The notes beneath the pieces were generated by a model. It was not told the origin of the DNA, searched no databases, and saw only the letters and a program-made list of their open reading frames with translations. This document shows positions 26,320-38,046 of a stretch of 64,000 nt of DNA, piece after piece (positions within the stretch are counted from its first letter, which is position 1; each line of letters opens with the position of its first letter). The position numbers and the translations under genes are program-made. The stretch spans positions 124,001-188,000 of the forward strand of contig NZ_CP069161.1 of NCBI RefSeq assembly GCF_018802605.1, read 5' to 3'. This DNA comes from Paludibacterium paludis (lineage in GTDB: Bacteria > Pseudomonadota > Gammaproteobacteria > Burkholderiales > Chromobacteriaceae).

Positions 26320-27630
26320 TCAGTCGTCGTTCTTGCCGGCTTCGGCGCGAACCACCATGATCTTGTCGACGCGTGTCTTGTCCATGTCCATGACCTCGAA
26401 GGTGAAGCCGTTCCATTCGAAACGGTCGGTCACCACCGGCACGCGTCCCTGCTGGAACATCATCACGCCGCCCAGGGTATGGATGTTGCCGGTTTCCTCG
26501 CCGGGCAGCGGCTCGTCGTGATCGAGGTCGAAGAATTCCTTGAATTCGTCGAGCGTCACCATGCCGTCGATCAGCCAGCTGCCGTCCTCGCGCTGAACGA
26601 ATTCGTCATCGTCGTCCTGGCCGGTGGCCGGCAGATCGCCGACGATGGCTTCCAGCACGTCGTTCATGGTGACGAGGCCTTCCAGCTCGCCGTATTCGTC
26701 GACCACGAGCGCGATGTGGGTGCGCGAGATCTTGAACTGCTCGAGCAACTGCATCAGCGAAACGGTGGCGGGCACGTACAGCGGCGGAATGATGTCGCTG
26801 GCGAAGTCGACCTTTTCCCCGGCGAGCGCAAGATCCAGCATGCGCTTGGCCTCCAGGATGCCGACGATGTGCTCCATGCCGCCCTTGCAGACCGGGAAGC
26901 GGGAGTAGGGGCTCTCGCGCAACAGGCGGACGTTGTCTTCCTGGCGGTCTTCGATGTCCAGCGAAATGATGTCCTTGCGCGGCGTCATGATCGAGGACAC
27001 CTTGCGGTCGTCGAGGCGGAAGATGTTTTCCACCATCTCCTGTTCGGCCTGGTCGAAGACGCCTTCGTCGGCGCCCTGTTCCATCAGCACGCGGATTTCT
27101 TCCTCGGTGATCGACGGCTCGGAGCTTTGCTTGGCGCCGATGACGCGCAAGAGCCAGTCGGTCAGCACGCTGAGCACCTTGACCAGCGGACTGGACAGGC
27201 GCGAGAGCAGCAGCATCGGACGGGCCAGCGTCGAGGCGATGAGCTCTGGGTTGTGCATGGCGAGGCGCTTGGGCACGAGTTCGCCGAAAATCAGCGATAC
27301 CGTGGTGATAAGAACCACCATCAGCGCGACGGAAACGGGTTTGCTGTAGGCGGCGACAAGCGGAAAGGTCGCCAGCCATTCTTCCAGATGGCGCGCGATC
27401 GCGGCTTCGCCGAACACGCCGGACAGGATGCTGATGGACGTGATGCCGATCTGGATGGTGGAAAGGAACCGGGTCGGTTCGTCGGATAGGGCGATGGCAG
27501 CTTCTGCTCCTTTGTCGCCGTCATCCGCCCACTGTTGCAACCGGACTTTCCGGGAGGAGACGATGGCTAGCTCGGACATGGCGAAAACGCCATTGAGCAG
27601 GATCAGAAGCAATAATATCAGTATGTCCAC
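26320..27630 (-). CDS. CNNM/CorC family membrane protein (DUF21-CBS-CorC)
   Basis: 436 residues. An N-terminal DUF21 membrane domain (LILLLLILLNGVFAMSELAI; residues about 1-190), two CBS domains (about 205-325, including MTPRKDIISLDIED and VVDEYGELEGLVTMNDVLE) and a C-terminal CorC_HlyC domain. Such proteins are linked to Mg2+ or Co2+ efflux and are often misnamed hemolysins. Single gene. Confidence 0.92.
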   Translation of the reverse strand: MDILILLLLILLNGVFAMSELAIVSSRKVRLQQWADDGDKGAEAAIALSDEPTRFLSTIQIGITSISILSGVFGEAAIARHLEEWLATFPLVAAYSKPVSVALMVVLITTVSLIFGELVPKRLAMHNPELIASTLARPMLLLSRLSSPLVKVLSVLTDWLLRVIGAKQSSEPSITEEEIRVLMEQGADEGVFDQAEQEMVENIFRLDDRKVSSIMTPRKDIISLDIEDRQEDNVRLLRESPYSRFPVCKGGMEHIVGILEAKRMLDLALAGEKVDFASDIIPPLYVPATVSLMQLLEQFKISRTHIALVVDEYGELEGLVTMNDVLEAIVGDLPATGQDDDDEFVQREDGSWLIDGMVTLDEFKEFFDLDHDEPLPGEETGNIHTLGGVMMFQQGRVPVVTDRFEWNGFTFEVMDMDKTRVDKIMVVRAEAGKNDD

Positions 27631-27730
27631 GGGCCTTGAGGGGTCAATTAGGGGAAAGATAGCTTAGGGCAACACTTCCCGTGTGGGAAGTGGGCCTGGT
27701 CCTATTTCTCCCCTTTTTTCCGTGAATGCA

Positions 27731-28453
27731 TCAAAAAAGTGTCGGTTCCCGCCCCGCATCGCTCCATATGACCGGGGTTTTGCCGCGCGCGGCGAGCCAG
27801 GCGTTGCTTTCGGAAAAGTGCCGGCAACCAAAAAAGCCGCGGCTGGCCGACAAGGGCGACGGATGCGCCGCTTCGAGCACCAGGTGGCGCGAGGTGTCGA
27901 TCTTTTCGGCATGCGCGCGCGCCCAGTTGCCCCACAGCAGAAAAACGCAGCCCGGATTATCGCGATTGACCGTGTCGATCAGCGCTTCGGTGACGGTCTG
28001 CCAGCCGAGCTTGCCGTGACTGCCGGCCTTGTCGGCCTCGACCGTGAGCACGCTGTTGAGCAGCAGCACGCCCTGTGTCGCCCAGCGGCTCAGGTCGCCG
28101 GAAGCGGGAATGCCCGCGCCGGTGTCGGCGGCGATTTCCTTGTAGATGTTGCGCAAGGACGGCGGAATACGTATTCCGTCCGGCACCGAGAACGACAGCC
28201 CCATCGCTTCCCCCTCGCCGTGATAAGGGTCCTGACCGAGGATCACGACCCTGGCATCGGCCGGCGCGAAAAAGGACAGGGCATGGAATACGCATTCCCG
28301 CGGCGGATAGACCGTGGCTCCCGCGTCGGCCCGGCGGCCGAGTTCGGCGTCGATCGCGGCGAGCCGGTCGGCGATGGCGGGCGTCTCGAACACCGGCAGC
28401 CAGCCCGGATGAATGCGTTTGAGCGAGGTATCCAGATAAGGGAGAGTTTTCAT
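27731..28453 (-). CDS. ung: Uracil-DNA glycosylase
   Basis: 240 residues, family 1. The catalytic water-activating motif is VVILGQDPYHGEGEAMGLSF; the uracil-binding and DNA-intercalation motif is HPSPLSASRGFFGCRHFS. It excises uracil from DNA. The start at 28453 (MKTLPYLD) fits homologues. It lies 61 bases downstream of the rhodanese gene. Confidence 0.97.
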   Translation of the reverse strand: MKTLPYLDTSLKRIHPGWLPVFETPAIADRLAAIDAELGRRADAGATVYPPRECVFHALSFFAPADARVVILGQDPYHGEGEAMGLSFSVPDGIRIPPSLRNIYKEIAADTGAGIPASGDLSRWATQGVLLLNSVLTVEADKAGSHGKLGWQTVTEALIDTVNRDNPGCVFLLWGNWARAHAEKIDTSRHLVLEAAHPSPLSASRGFFGCRHFSESNAWLAARGKTPVIWSDAGREPTLF

Positions 28454-28514
28454 GGGAAGTTTCCTGGCCGGGGCGATGACCCGGCCGGGTAAGGGACGGA
28501 ATGAGCGGGCCGGC

Positions 28515-28838
28515 TCAGTAATGCGCCAGGGACGGATCGACATCGCATGCCCAGGCTTCGATGCCGCCCCTGAGGCTGGCGACATCGTCGAAACCGGCGT
28601 CGATCAGGTAGCGCGCCACCTGGTAGCTGCGCACGCCATGATGGCACACGATGACCAGCGGCCGCTCGTCGGGCAGTTCCGCCATGCGCAGCGGCACGAG
28701 ATTCATCGGCATGTGCAGCGCGCCGTCGATGTGCGCGATCTGCCACTCCCAGGTTTCCCGCACATCGACAAGCAACGGCGCGGCACCCGGACCGGACAGT
28801 TGTTCCGAGAGCTCGCGCGCGGTGACTTCCCTGACCAT
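28515..28838 (-). CDS. Single-domain rhodanese-like protein
   Basis: 107 residues: LLVDVRETWEWQIAHIDGAL and the active-site loop CHHGVRSYQ with its catalytic cysteine, the form common in GlpE/PspE-like sulfurtransferases. It overlaps the pcm stop by one base (TGATG), so the two are coupled. Confidence 0.92.
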   Translation of the reverse strand: MVREVTARELSEQLSGPGAAPLLVDVRETWEWQIAHIDGALHMPMNLVPLRMAELPDERPLVIVCHHGVRSYQVARYLIDAGFDDVASLRGGIEAWACDVDPSLAHY

Positions 28839-29497
28839 CAGAACGAGAACCGTTCCGGTTCGATCGCCTCGAAGCCGGTCAGACGGCTGATACAGGTATC
28901 GAACAGCACCGTTTCGGAGAAGGCGGTTTCGCTATCGCGGCGGATCAGCGTCGCGCGCATCACCGGTTCGTCGCCGATGACCACGACCATGCGGCCGCCG
29001 ACGGCGAGTTGATCGCGCAGGGCGAGGGGCGCCACCGGCAGGGAGCCGCCGACGAAGATGGCGTCGAAGGGAGCCTTGGAAGGCAGCCCTTCAAGGCCGT
29101 TCGCCACATGCACCACGGCATTGGCGATGCCGGCTTTCTTCAGGTGCTTGCGCGCGGTGTCGGCCATGGCCGGGTCGCATTCGAGCGCGTGAACCTCGCT
29201 AGCGAGGTTGGCGAGCAGCGCGGTGACGTAGCCTGAGCCCGCGCCCACTTCGAGCACCCGGTCCTCGGCGGCCAGCGCCAGATCCTGGACCATTCGCGCC
29301 TCGACCTTCGGTTGCAGCATGGATGTGCCGTTGGGCAGCGGAAGTTCGGTATCGACGAAGGCGATCAGGCGCTGATCGTCCGACACGAACTCTTCACGTT
29401 TCACGTGAAACAACAGGTCGAGCACTTTCGGATCCAGGACGTCCCAGGGGCGGATCTGTTGTTCGACCATGTTGAAACGGGCATTCTCGAAATCCAT
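28838..29497 (-). CDS. Protein-L-isoaspartate O-methyltransferase family protein
   Basis: 219 residues. SAM-binding motif DRVLEVGAGSGYVTALLA and GTSMLQPKVEARMVQDL match the Pcm superfamily; the branch is the one found beside rhodanese genes in proteobacteria, where repair of isoaspartate is presumed. A parS site is embedded in the codons for LLFHVKREEF. The start at 29497 (MDFENARFNM) is preferred over 29521. Confidence 0.9.
   Translation of the reverse strand: MDFENARFNMVEQQIRPWDVLDPKVLDLLFHVKREEFVSDDQRLIAFVDTELPLPNGTSMLQPKVEARMVQDLALAAEDRVLEVGAGSGYVTALLANLASEVHALECDPAMADTARKHLKKAGIANAVVHVANGLEGLPSKAPFDAIFVGGSLPVAPLALRDQLAVGGRMVVVIGDEPVMRATLIRRDSETAFSETVLFDTCISRLTGFEAIEPERFSF
29397..29412. 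other. parS: parS site 3 (inside pcm-like gene)
   Basis: CGTTTCACGTGAAACA, 15 of 16 matches to the consensus (first base C for T). It is intragenic and encodes FHVK in the methyltransferase. Confidence 0.85.
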
Positions 29498-29569
29498 TCG
29501 CTTCACTCCGGAGGGCTTCATGACGATAACTTGCGATTATCCCATATTTGCCTTACCTTCACAGCATCG

Positions 29570-31670
<2,101 letters not shown>

Positions 31671-31766
31671 TTGCCCCGCCCGGCATTGTGGTTGATTTGG
31701 CGGGATGGGCGGAGCATGATCTGGCACATCCTGTCGTGCCTTCACCCATGAAAGGAGTCTGGATCC

Positions 31767-32375
31767 ATGAAACTGTACCTGTCCACCGGTTCGTGCTCGC
31801 TGTCCGTTCACATCGCGCTGTGCGAGTCGGGCCTCGCGTTCAGCACGGAAAAGGTCAACCTGAAGGTCTCCCCGCACCTGACCGAGTCCGGCGCGCAATT
31901 CACCTCGATCAATCCGAAGGGCTATGTGCCGGCCCTGGAGCTGGACAACGGCGACATCCTCACCGAAGGCCCGGCCATCGTGCAGTACATCGCCGACCTC
32001 GTCCCGGAAAAGCACCTGGCGCCGGCCAACGGTTCGATGGCCCGCTACCGGCTCCAGGAATGGCTGAATTTCATCGCCACCGAGATCCACAAGTCGTTTG
32101 CCCCGTTGTGGAACCCGGCCTCGTCCGACGAGATGAAGCAGGCCGCCACGACCCGCATCCACAGCCGTCTTGACTGGTTGGCCGGCGAACTCGCGGATCG
32201 CCCCTATCTGATGGGCGAATTCACTGTCGCGGACGGCTATCTCTTCACCTGCCTGAACTGGATGAACTACCTGAAGATGCCCGTGGAAAACTGGCCCGCG
32301 GTCAAGTCCTACCTCGACCGGGTGGCGGCGCGCGAAGGCGTGGCGCGCGCCATGAAGGCCGAGGGTCTCGCGTAA
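31767..32375 (+). CDS. Glutathione S-transferase (beta-class-like)
   Basis: 202 residues. N-terminal thioredoxin-like domain MKLYLSTGSCSLSVHIAL, with NPKGYVPALELDNG and LTEGPAIVQYIAD for glutathione binding, then an all-helical C-terminal domain with the FTVADGYLF N-cap box. The cysteine and serine in GSCSLS suggest the bacterial beta class. It uses a GAAAGGAG site and is followed three bases later by a MazG-like gene. Confidence 0.93.
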   Translation: MKLYLSTGSCSLSVHIALCESGLAFSTEKVNLKVSPHLTESGAQFTSINPKGYVPALELDNGDILTEGPAIVQYIADLVPEKHLAPANGSMARYRLQEWLNFIATEIHKSFAPLWNPASSDEMKQAATTRIHSRLDWLAGELADRPYLMGEFTVADGYLFTCLNWMNYLKMPVENWPAVKSYLDRVAAREGVARAMKAEGLA

Positions 32376-32378
32376 GAC

Positions 32379-32720
32379 ATGGCGGATTATCTTGTCGATG
32401 CGGCGCCGCTTAGCGCGGCGCTCGAAACGTTTGCCGGCGAACGCGGCTGGGAGCCTTATCTTACCGCGCGCAACCTGATGCTGGCGCTGACCGGCGAAGT
32501 GGGGGAGCTGGCGGAGATTTTCCAGTGGATGAGCGACGAAGAGGCCGCGAACCTGTCCGCGGATCCGGAAACGTTCGCTCATCTGCAGGAAGAGATCGCC
32601 GACGTGCTGTTCTATCTTGTGCAGCTGGCGCGCGTCACCGGGGTCGACCTGGATCTGGCGTCGCGCGACAAGATCCGCAAGAACGCCAGGAAGTACCCGG
32701 CCCCCTCACAGGAAGCGTAG
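32379..32720 (+). CDS. MazG-like nucleotide pyrophosphohydrolase
   Basis: 113 residues of the RS21-C6/dCTPase type. Metal-binding motif GEVGELAEIFQW (ExxE) and, after a helix, EEIADVLFYLVQLA (ExxD). It probably cleans non-standard or excess dNTPs. It forms a tight pair with the gst gene and overlaps the convergent HD-GYP gene by 15 bases. Confidence 0.9.
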   Translation: MADYLVDAAPLSAALETFAGERGWEPYLTARNLMLALTGEVGELAEIFQWMSDEEAANLSADPETFAHLQEEIADVLFYLVQLARVTGVDLDLASRDKIRKNARKYPAPSQEA

Positions 32721-33917
32721 GGGGTCGATTTTCCATTTCTCCGGCGATTCGTGCCTGACGATGCGGTCGCCGCCGCCAAATCCGACGGGCCTGGCCAGAT
32801 CGAGGATTTCCGGAGGAATGTAGCCGTTGCCGCGCAGACTGAAGAACACCTTGACCTTGGGTTGCGCGAGCTTGTCGGCGTTCTGTTCCACCACCACCGC
32901 CAGCCGCCCGCTTTCTAGCCTGACCAGCGCGCCGACCGGGTAAATCCCGATGCAGCGCATGAACGACTGGACCAGCGCGGGATTGAAGTGGAATTTCGAC
33001 CATTCGTAGATCTTGCGCAGCGCATCGGTCGGTGGCATGCCCTCGTGGTAGCAGCGATCCGAAGTCAGCGCGTCGTACACATCGACGATGGCGGCCATCT
33101 GACCCAGCTGCGAGATTTCGTCGCCTTCCAGGCCTTCCGGATAGCCACTGCCGTCGTGGCGTTCATGGTGCTGGGAGGCCACGTCGATGGCGGTTTGCGA
33201 GATGCCCGACGTGGCCGTCAGGATGCGCCGGCTTTCCACCACATGGCATTTCATCACGGAAAACTCGTTTTCCGTCAGGCGGCCCGGCTTGTTCAGAATC
33301 TCGTCCGGCACCTTCATCTTGCCGATATCGTGCAGCATGCCGCCAATTCCGGCGTGATGGATCGTTTCCTTGTCCATGCCCAGCGCGTTGCAAAAACTCA
33401 CCATCAGCGCGCCGACGCTCACCGAGTGCAGGAAGGTGTAATCGTCCTTGTCCTTGATCCGGCACAGCGACAGGAGCGCGCCATTGTTGCGCAGGATCGA
33501 ATGGGTCATGCGTTCGACGGACGGCGTGATGTTTTCGAGTTCCACCTGGCGGCCAAGCCGGGCATCGTGCAACACCGAGCGGATGATCTGGTGGGCCTCT
33601 TCGTGGACCTGCTTCGCGCGGCCGATTTCTTCCCTGGCGTCCACACGCCGCTCGATGCCCTTTTCCCGGGTGGCGATTTCCAGTATCTCGCTCTCCAGCT
33701 GACGCTTGACCTCTTGCGCGGTCGGCGCGTCGGCGTCCAGCCCGCGGCTGGTGTCGATATACAGCTCGTGAATGCCAGCGCTTTGTATTTTCGCGATATC
33801 GGCTTCGTTTTCGAGGCGGAACCGGCTGCGTAAAAAAGGGTGGGACATCCAGTCGCAGTTCAGGTCATGGATGAACATGCCGACACGAAGATCCGAAATG
33901 TGGATGCGCTTGATCAT
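32706..33917 (-). CDS. HD-GYP cyclic-di-GMP phosphodiesterase with DUF3391
   Basis: 403 residues. N-terminal DUF3391 (IHISDLRVGMFIHDL; about 1-130) and a C-terminal HD-GYP domain with HAGIGGMLHDIGKMKVP (HD at about 196-197) and HHERHDGSGYPEGL (GYP about 258-260). It should hydrolyse c-di-GMP and so affect motility. The start at 33917 matches the family. A chemoreceptor gene is divergent from it across 284 bases with no other gene. Confidence 0.93.
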   Translation of the reverse strand: MIKRIHISDLRVGMFIHDLNCDWMSHPFLRSRFRLENEADIAKIQSAGIHELYIDTSRGLDADAPTAQEVKRQLESEILEIATREKGIERRVDAREEIGRAKQVHEEAHQIIRSVLHDARLGRQVELENITPSVERMTHSILRNNGALLSLCRIKDKDDYTFLHSVSVGALMVSFCNALGMDKETIHHAGIGGMLHDIGKMKVPDEILNKPGRLTENEFSVMKCHVVESRRILTATSGISQTAIDVASQHHERHDGSGYPEGLEGDEISQLGQMAAIVDVYDALTSDRCYHEGMPPTDALRKIYEWSKFHFNPALVQSFMRCIGIYPVGALVRLESGRLAVVVEQNADKLAQPKVKVFFSLRGNGYIPPEILDLARPVGFGGGDRIVRHESPEKWKIDPLRFL

Positions 33918-34201
33918 GGGCGAACCGGACAAAAATCGGGACAACTGCAATAGTAGTGCCTGCGTAGCGGATTTGAGAAGCATCCGGGGCGGATCCGGGT
34001 ACCGCGCCGGTTTACACGGAGTCTCGTTGAGCTATCGCAAACTTTTGCGATGAAAGACATTTTTTGCGCTAGGGGGAATGTACAGGAGAAGCCGCTGCCG
34101 TATAGTGAATAGTGGCGCAGCCCGGTCTGCTTAGCCTGCCCGGGAAGCTCTTGCCATAAGAGGATAGCGCGGTAGCGCAGGAACAGTAGGGGAGTTTCAG
34201 A

Positions 34202-36280
34202 ATGGAAAACAACAAGAAGTGGGGCCGTTTGAGCCATCGCATCATCCTGGTGGCCGCGATCGCGATCGCGATCGGTTTCGCGGCGATGATCGCCCTGATC
34301 ACCAGGCAAAGTTACGATTCGTCGGTGGAACTCGGCTATCTGCTGGCCGAGCAGAAGGCCGAAGCCTACAGCCATGACGTGGAGGGGGTGTTCAATCAGG
34401 GCTTCCTGTTGCCCGAACACCTGGCCAACTCCGTGCTCGGGCACAAGCGGGTCGCCCAGCCGGACCGTCACCATGTCGACAACGTCATCATGCAGTTGCT
34501 GGACAAGGCGCCGCAATCGATCGGATTGTGGATGCTTTGGGAGCCGGAAGCCTTCGACGGGCGCGATGACGCGTTCCGTCTGGACTGGCCGCGACATGAT
34601 CCGACGGGGCGCTTCGCGCCCTATGTGACCCGCAACGACAAGGGCGTCGCGCAACTGGACGTGATGATGGATGCCGCCCGGGTCAAGGAATTCCCCAAGT
34701 ACAAGGACAACCCGAAAAGCTATCAGCCGGATTATGAAAAAACCGGCTGGGGCGATTTTTATTTCGTCCCGAAAACCCGCTCCCGCGACACCATCACCGA
34801 GCCTTACATCTACGAAGTGCAAGGCAAGAAGGTGCTGGAAAGTTCACTGGTGGTGGCGATGAAGGACGCCAACGGCAAGTTCCTCGGCGTGTCGGCCACC
34901 GACATGTCGCTGGAGGATCTGCAAAAGCGGTTCGGCGCGATGAAGGTCGGCGACGACGGCTATGTGCGCCTGATCTCCGAAGGCGGACTCTATGTGGTTT
35001 CCCAAAAACCGGAGCTCAACGGCAAGCCGGTGGAAAAGGACAACCCGCTCGCGGCCCAGCTCGACAAGGTGAAGAAGGGGGAACGCTTTACCTTCGAAGC
35101 CGACGGTTTCACCCATTTCTTCCATCCGGTGAAAGTGGCCAATACCGGGCAGTTCTGGTCGGTCGGCGTGAGCGTGCCCACCTCGTCGATCACCGCCGCG
35201 GCGCGCAGCCAGGCGATGTGGGCGATCATCATCGGTTCCACGGCGCTGGTGGTGATTCTCGTGGTGCTCGGCATCGTGGTGACGTCGCTGACCCGGCCGC
35301 TTCTGACGATGGCCACCACCATGGAGGAAATGGCCGCCGGCAAGGGCGATCTGACGGTGCGCATCGATGTGGCCAACAAGGACGAGATCGGCCGCATGGC
35401 GCATGCTTTCAACGCGTTCATCGGGTCGCTCAGGGACATGTTCGTCGACGTGCGCGAGCAGAGCCTCGCGGTGACGCGCGCGGCGACGGAACTGGCCGGA
35501 TCGGCCGCGCAAGTGGAAAAGGCTTCGGCGAGCCAGTCCGATGCGGCCAGCGCCACGGCGGCGGGGGTCGAGGAAGTCACCGTCAGTGTGCACCATATCG
35601 CGGATACCGCCGAGGAGGCGGGCAAGATCGCCCGTGAAACGGGGGATCTGGCCGAACACAGTGTGCAGACGGTCGATGAAGTAACGCGCGAAATCCAGAA
35701 CATGACCACCAGCATGCACGCTCTGGCCGAGCGCATGAACCAGCTGGGCGCGCGCTCCGAAGAAGTGAGCACCATCGTCCGGGTGATCAAGGACATCGCC
35801 GACCAGACCAACCTTCTGGCGCTCAACGCGGCGATCGAGGCGGCGCGCGCGGGCGAGATGGGACGCGGCTTCGCCGTCGTCGCCGACGAGGTGCGCAACC
35901 TGGCCGGCCGCACGGCCGAGGCCACCGTGGAGATCACCCGTATCGTCAACGCCATCAGCTCCGAAACCCGCGACGCGGTGAACGATGTGCAAAAGAGCAA
36001 TCAGCTGGTGGACAGCAGTGTCGGCATCGCCGAAAGCGCCAACCAAGCGATGAGAACCGTGTACGACCGGAACCAGACCCTGGCGCAGAGTATCGTCGAT
36101 ATCGCCGCGTCCACGCGCGAGCAGTCGGTGGCCAGTTCGGAAATCGCCCAGAATGTTGAGCGCATCAGCCTGATGGCTCAGTCCAACAGCGATGTGGTTC
36201 GCGAAGTGTCGGCATCGGTCGAGCATCTGCGCGGATTGTCGGCGAATCTGGAGGCTTTGGTCGGCAATTTCCGCCTGTGA
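34202..36280 (+). CDS. Methyl-accepting chemotaxis protein with Cache sensor
   Basis: 692 residues. First membrane helix about 16-38 ([19 protein letters not shown]), a long periplasmic double-Cache sensor ([20 protein letters not shown], then [20 protein letters not shown]), a second helix about 341-362, HAMP, and a signalling domain with the hairpin tip [20 protein letters not shown]. There is no C-terminal CheR-docking pentapeptide. The ligand is probably a small organic compound such as an amino acid. Confidence 0.94.
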   Translation: MENNKKWGRLSHRIILVAAIAIAIGFAAMIALITRQSYDSSVELGYLLAEQKAEAYSHDVEGVFNQGFLLPEHLANSVLGHKRVAQPDRHHVDNVIMQLLDKAPQSIGLWMLWEPEAFDGRDDAFRLDWPRHDPTGRFAPYVTRNDKGVAQLDVMMDAARVKEFPKYKDNPKSYQPDYEKTGWGDFYFVPKTRSRDTITEPYIYEVQGKKVLESSLVVAMKDANGKFLGVSATDMSLEDLQKRFGAMKVGDDGYVRLISEGGLYVVSQKPELNGKPVEKDNPLAAQLDKVKKGERFTFEADGFTHFFHPVKVANTGQFWSVGVSVPTSSITAAARSQAMWAIIIGSTALVVILVVLGIVVTSLTRPLLTMATTMEEMAAGKGDLTVRIDVANKDEIGRMAHAFNAFIGSLRDMFVDVREQSLAVTRAATELAGSAAQVEKASASQSDAASATAAGVEEVTVSVHHIADTAEEAGKIARETGDLAEHSVQTVDEVTREIQNMTTSMHALAERMNQLGARSEEVSTIVRVIKDIADQTNLLALNAAIEAARAGEMGRGFAVVADEVRNLAGRTAEATVEITRIVNAISSETRDAVNDVQKSNQLVDSSVGIAESANQAMRTVYDRNQTLAQSIVDIAASTREQSVASSEIAQNVERISLMAQSNSDVVREVSASVEHLRGLSANLEALVGNFRL

Positions 36281-36305
36281 CGGGAAGCCCGTCATGGTGG
36301 CGGGC

Positions 36306-36335
36306 TTAACCTTGGCATGCGTTTCGGATTATAAT
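36306..36335 (+). promoter_or_regulatory. Predicted pyr operon promoter
   Basis: TTAACC at 36306-36311 and a perfect TATAAT at 36330-36335 with an 18-base spacer, about 30 bases before the leader peptide start. The -35 element is poor. Confidence 0.5.
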
Positions 36336-36366
36336 CGGCGCATTATCCGAAGGAATACGCATAGCG

Positions 36367-36531
36367 ATGAATGGTCTGGACGCCGCGCTCCACCCCAGTC
36401 CCCGGAACGGACGCCTGTCCGGCCGTCGTCGATCCGTCCGTTCACGGATGATGCGTTGTTTGAGAAAAAAGCTCCTGAATTGTCAGGGGCTTTTTTTGTA
36501 TCCGGATGCGCTTAAGGAAACCGCCCCATGA
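36367..36531 (+). CDS. pyrBI leader peptide
   Basis: A 54-codon frame begins at 36367 ([16 protein letters not shown]), is Arg-rich in its middle, runs through the intrinsic terminator and stops at TGA 36529-36531, overlapping the pyrB start as ATGA. This is the layout of the E. coli pyrL leader, where ribosome coupling at high or low UTP decides termination. The peptide sequence itself is not like E. coli PyrL. Function inferred from architecture. Confidence 0.6.
   Translation: MNGLDAALHPSPRNGRLSGRRRSVRSRMMRCLRKKLLNCQGLFLYPDALKETAP
36405..36443 (+). promoter_or_regulatory. Candidate pause hairpin in pyr leader
   Basis: GAACGGACG at 36405-36413 and CGTCCGTTC at 36435-36443 form a perfect nine-pair stem upstream of the attenuator. 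It could act as the polymerase pause site needed for UTP sensing. Confidence 0.45.
36465..36497 (+). terminator. pyr attenuator (intrinsic terminator)
   Basis: GCTCCTGA pairs with TCAGGGGC (one G-T pair) around ATTG, with six A residues before and seven T residues after. It lies inside the leader reading frame, 31 bases before pyrB, so it must be regulated. Confidence 0.85.
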
Positions 36532-37448
36532 CCAATCCCCTGTACCGCAAGCACATCATTTCCATTCCCGATTTCAGCCGCGAGGAACTGGAACTGGTGG
36601 TGGCCACCGCCGCGAGCCTCAAGGCCGCGCCGCGCAACGACCTGTTGCGCGGGCGGCTGATCGCGAGCTGCTTTTTCGAACCGTCGACCCGTACCCGCCT
36701 GTCCTTCGAAACGTCGGTGCAGCGCCTGGGCGGCACGGTGATCGGGTTTTCCGATGGGGCCAACACCTCGGCGAAAAAGGGCGAGACGCTGGCCGACACC
36801 ATCAAGATCATTTCCTCCTACACCGATGCGGTGGTGATGCGCCATCCCAAGGAAGGCGCGGCGCGTCTGGCCAGCGAATTTTCCGCCGTGCCGGTGATCA
36901 ACGGTGGCGACGGCGCCAACCAGCACCCGACCCAGACACTGCTCGATTTGTTCACCATCCGCGAAACCCAGGGGCGGCTGGACAAGCTCAGCCTCGCCTT
37001 CGTCGGCGACCTGAAATACGGGCGCACCGTGCACTCGCTCGCCCAGGCGCTGTCGCTGTTCGACTGCCACTTCTATTTTGTCGCGCCCGACGCGCTGGCG
37101 ATGCCGGACTATCTGTGCGAAGAGCTCGACGAGAAAGGCATCGCCTATACCCTGTGCGACAGCCTGGAAGAGGTGATTCCGCTGGTCGACATCCTGTACA
37201 TGACCCGGGTGCAGCGCGAGCGTTTCGACGAGGCCGAGTTCAAGAAAATCCAGGGGCAGTATGTGCTGCGCGCCGACATGTTCCGCCACGCGCGGGACAA
37301 CCTGCGGGTGCTGCATCCGTTGCCGCGCGTCGATGAAATCACGCCAGACGTCGATGCCACGCCCTACGCCTACTATTTCGAACAGGCGAAGAATGGCGTT
37401 TTCGCGCGCCAGGCGCTCCTGGCGCTGGTGTTGAACGAAACGGTGTAA
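36528..37448 (+). CDS. pyrB: Aspartate carbamoyltransferase, catalytic chain
   Basis: 306 residues. It condenses carbamoyl phosphate and aspartate in pyrimidine synthesis. The carbamoyl-phosphate loop [31 protein letters not shown] and [15 protein letters not shown] (aspartate side) are present. The start overlaps the leader peptide stop. Together with pyrI it should form the allosteric dodecamer. Confidence 0.98.
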   Translation: MTNPLYRKHIISIPDFSREELELVVATAASLKAAPRNDLLRGRLIASCFFEPSTRTRLSFETSVQRLGGTVIGFSDGANTSAKKGETLADTIKIISSYTDAVVMRHPKEGAARLASEFSAVPVINGGDGANQHPTQTLLDLFTIRETQGRLDKLSLAFVGDLKYGRTVHSLAQALSLFDCHFYFVAPDALAMPDYLCEELDEKGIAYTLCDSLEEVIPLVDILYMTRVQRERFDEAEFKKIQGQYVLRADMFRHARDNLRVLHPLPRVDEITPDVDATPYAYYFEQAKNGVFARQALLALVLNETV

Positions 37449-37464
37449 CGCAAAGGAAAGCACG

Positions 37465-37923
37465 ATGGACTACACCCGCACTGTCGAAGCCCTCAAGGAA
37501 GGCACCGTCATCGATCACATCCCGGCCGGCCAGGGCCTGAAGATCCTGCGCCTGTTCCGTTTCTCCGATAGCGGAGAGCGGGTCAACGTCGGCCTTAACC
37601 TGTCGTCGCGGCATATGGGCTCGAAAGACCTGATCAAGGTTGAGAATATCGCGCTGACCGAAGAGCAGGCCAACGAGCTCGCGCTGTTCGCGCCCAAGGC
37701 CACGGTGAACGTGATCGAAAACTACGAAGTGGTGAAGAAGCACAAGCTGGAGCTGCCGGAAACGGTGGAGGGGATTTTTGCGTGCCCCAACTCCAATTGC
37801 ATATCCCATAAAGAGCCGGTTCGCAGCTTTTTTTACGTTTCCGTGAAAAAAAGTGATACAAAAATGAAATGCAAGTATTGCGAAAAGGTGTTCAGTAAGG
37901 ATATTGTTGTGGAAGTGCGCTAA
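37465..37923 (+). CDS. pyrI: Aspartate carbamoyltransferase, regulatory chain
   Basis: 152 residues. An N-terminal nucleotide-binding domain (EGTVIDHIPAGQGLKIL; VNVGLNLSS) and a C-terminal zinc domain with FACPNSNCISH and KCKYCEK, whose four cysteines bind Zn2+. It mediates CTP/ATP control of PyrB. The last 40 codons are markedly AT-richer than the rest. It is 16 bases after pyrB. Confidence 0.97.
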   Translation: MDYTRTVEALKEGTVIDHIPAGQGLKILRLFRFSDSGERVNVGLNLSSRHMGSKDLIKVENIALTEEQANELALFAPKATVNVIENYEVVKKHKLELPETVEGIFACPNSNCISHKEPVRSFFYVSVKKSDTKMKCKYCEKVFSKDIVVEVR

Positions 37924-37996
37924 GTCGTACAAAGGATGAAGAGAAACTAGAGGGCTGGTTCACAGCTCGACACAGCATCAAAATCAAAAAATCGCG

Positions 37997-38030
37997 AAGC
38001 GCCGCAGGTAACTGCGGCGCTTTCGTTTTT
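37997..38030. terminator. Strong terminator after pyrBI
   Basis: AAGCGCCGCAG and CTGCGGCGCTT form a perfect 11-pair stem with loop GTAA, followed by TCGTTTTT. It also faces the end of the convergent metalloprotease-like gene. Confidence 0.88.
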
Positions 38031-38046
38031 GGCGTCCTGCTACGGA

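Noticed and set aside
36192..36515. A 107-codon plus frame across the pyr leader
   Set aside because: It starts inside the chemoreceptor gene in another frame. The 54-codon frame from 36367 has the coupling to pyrB and is preferred.
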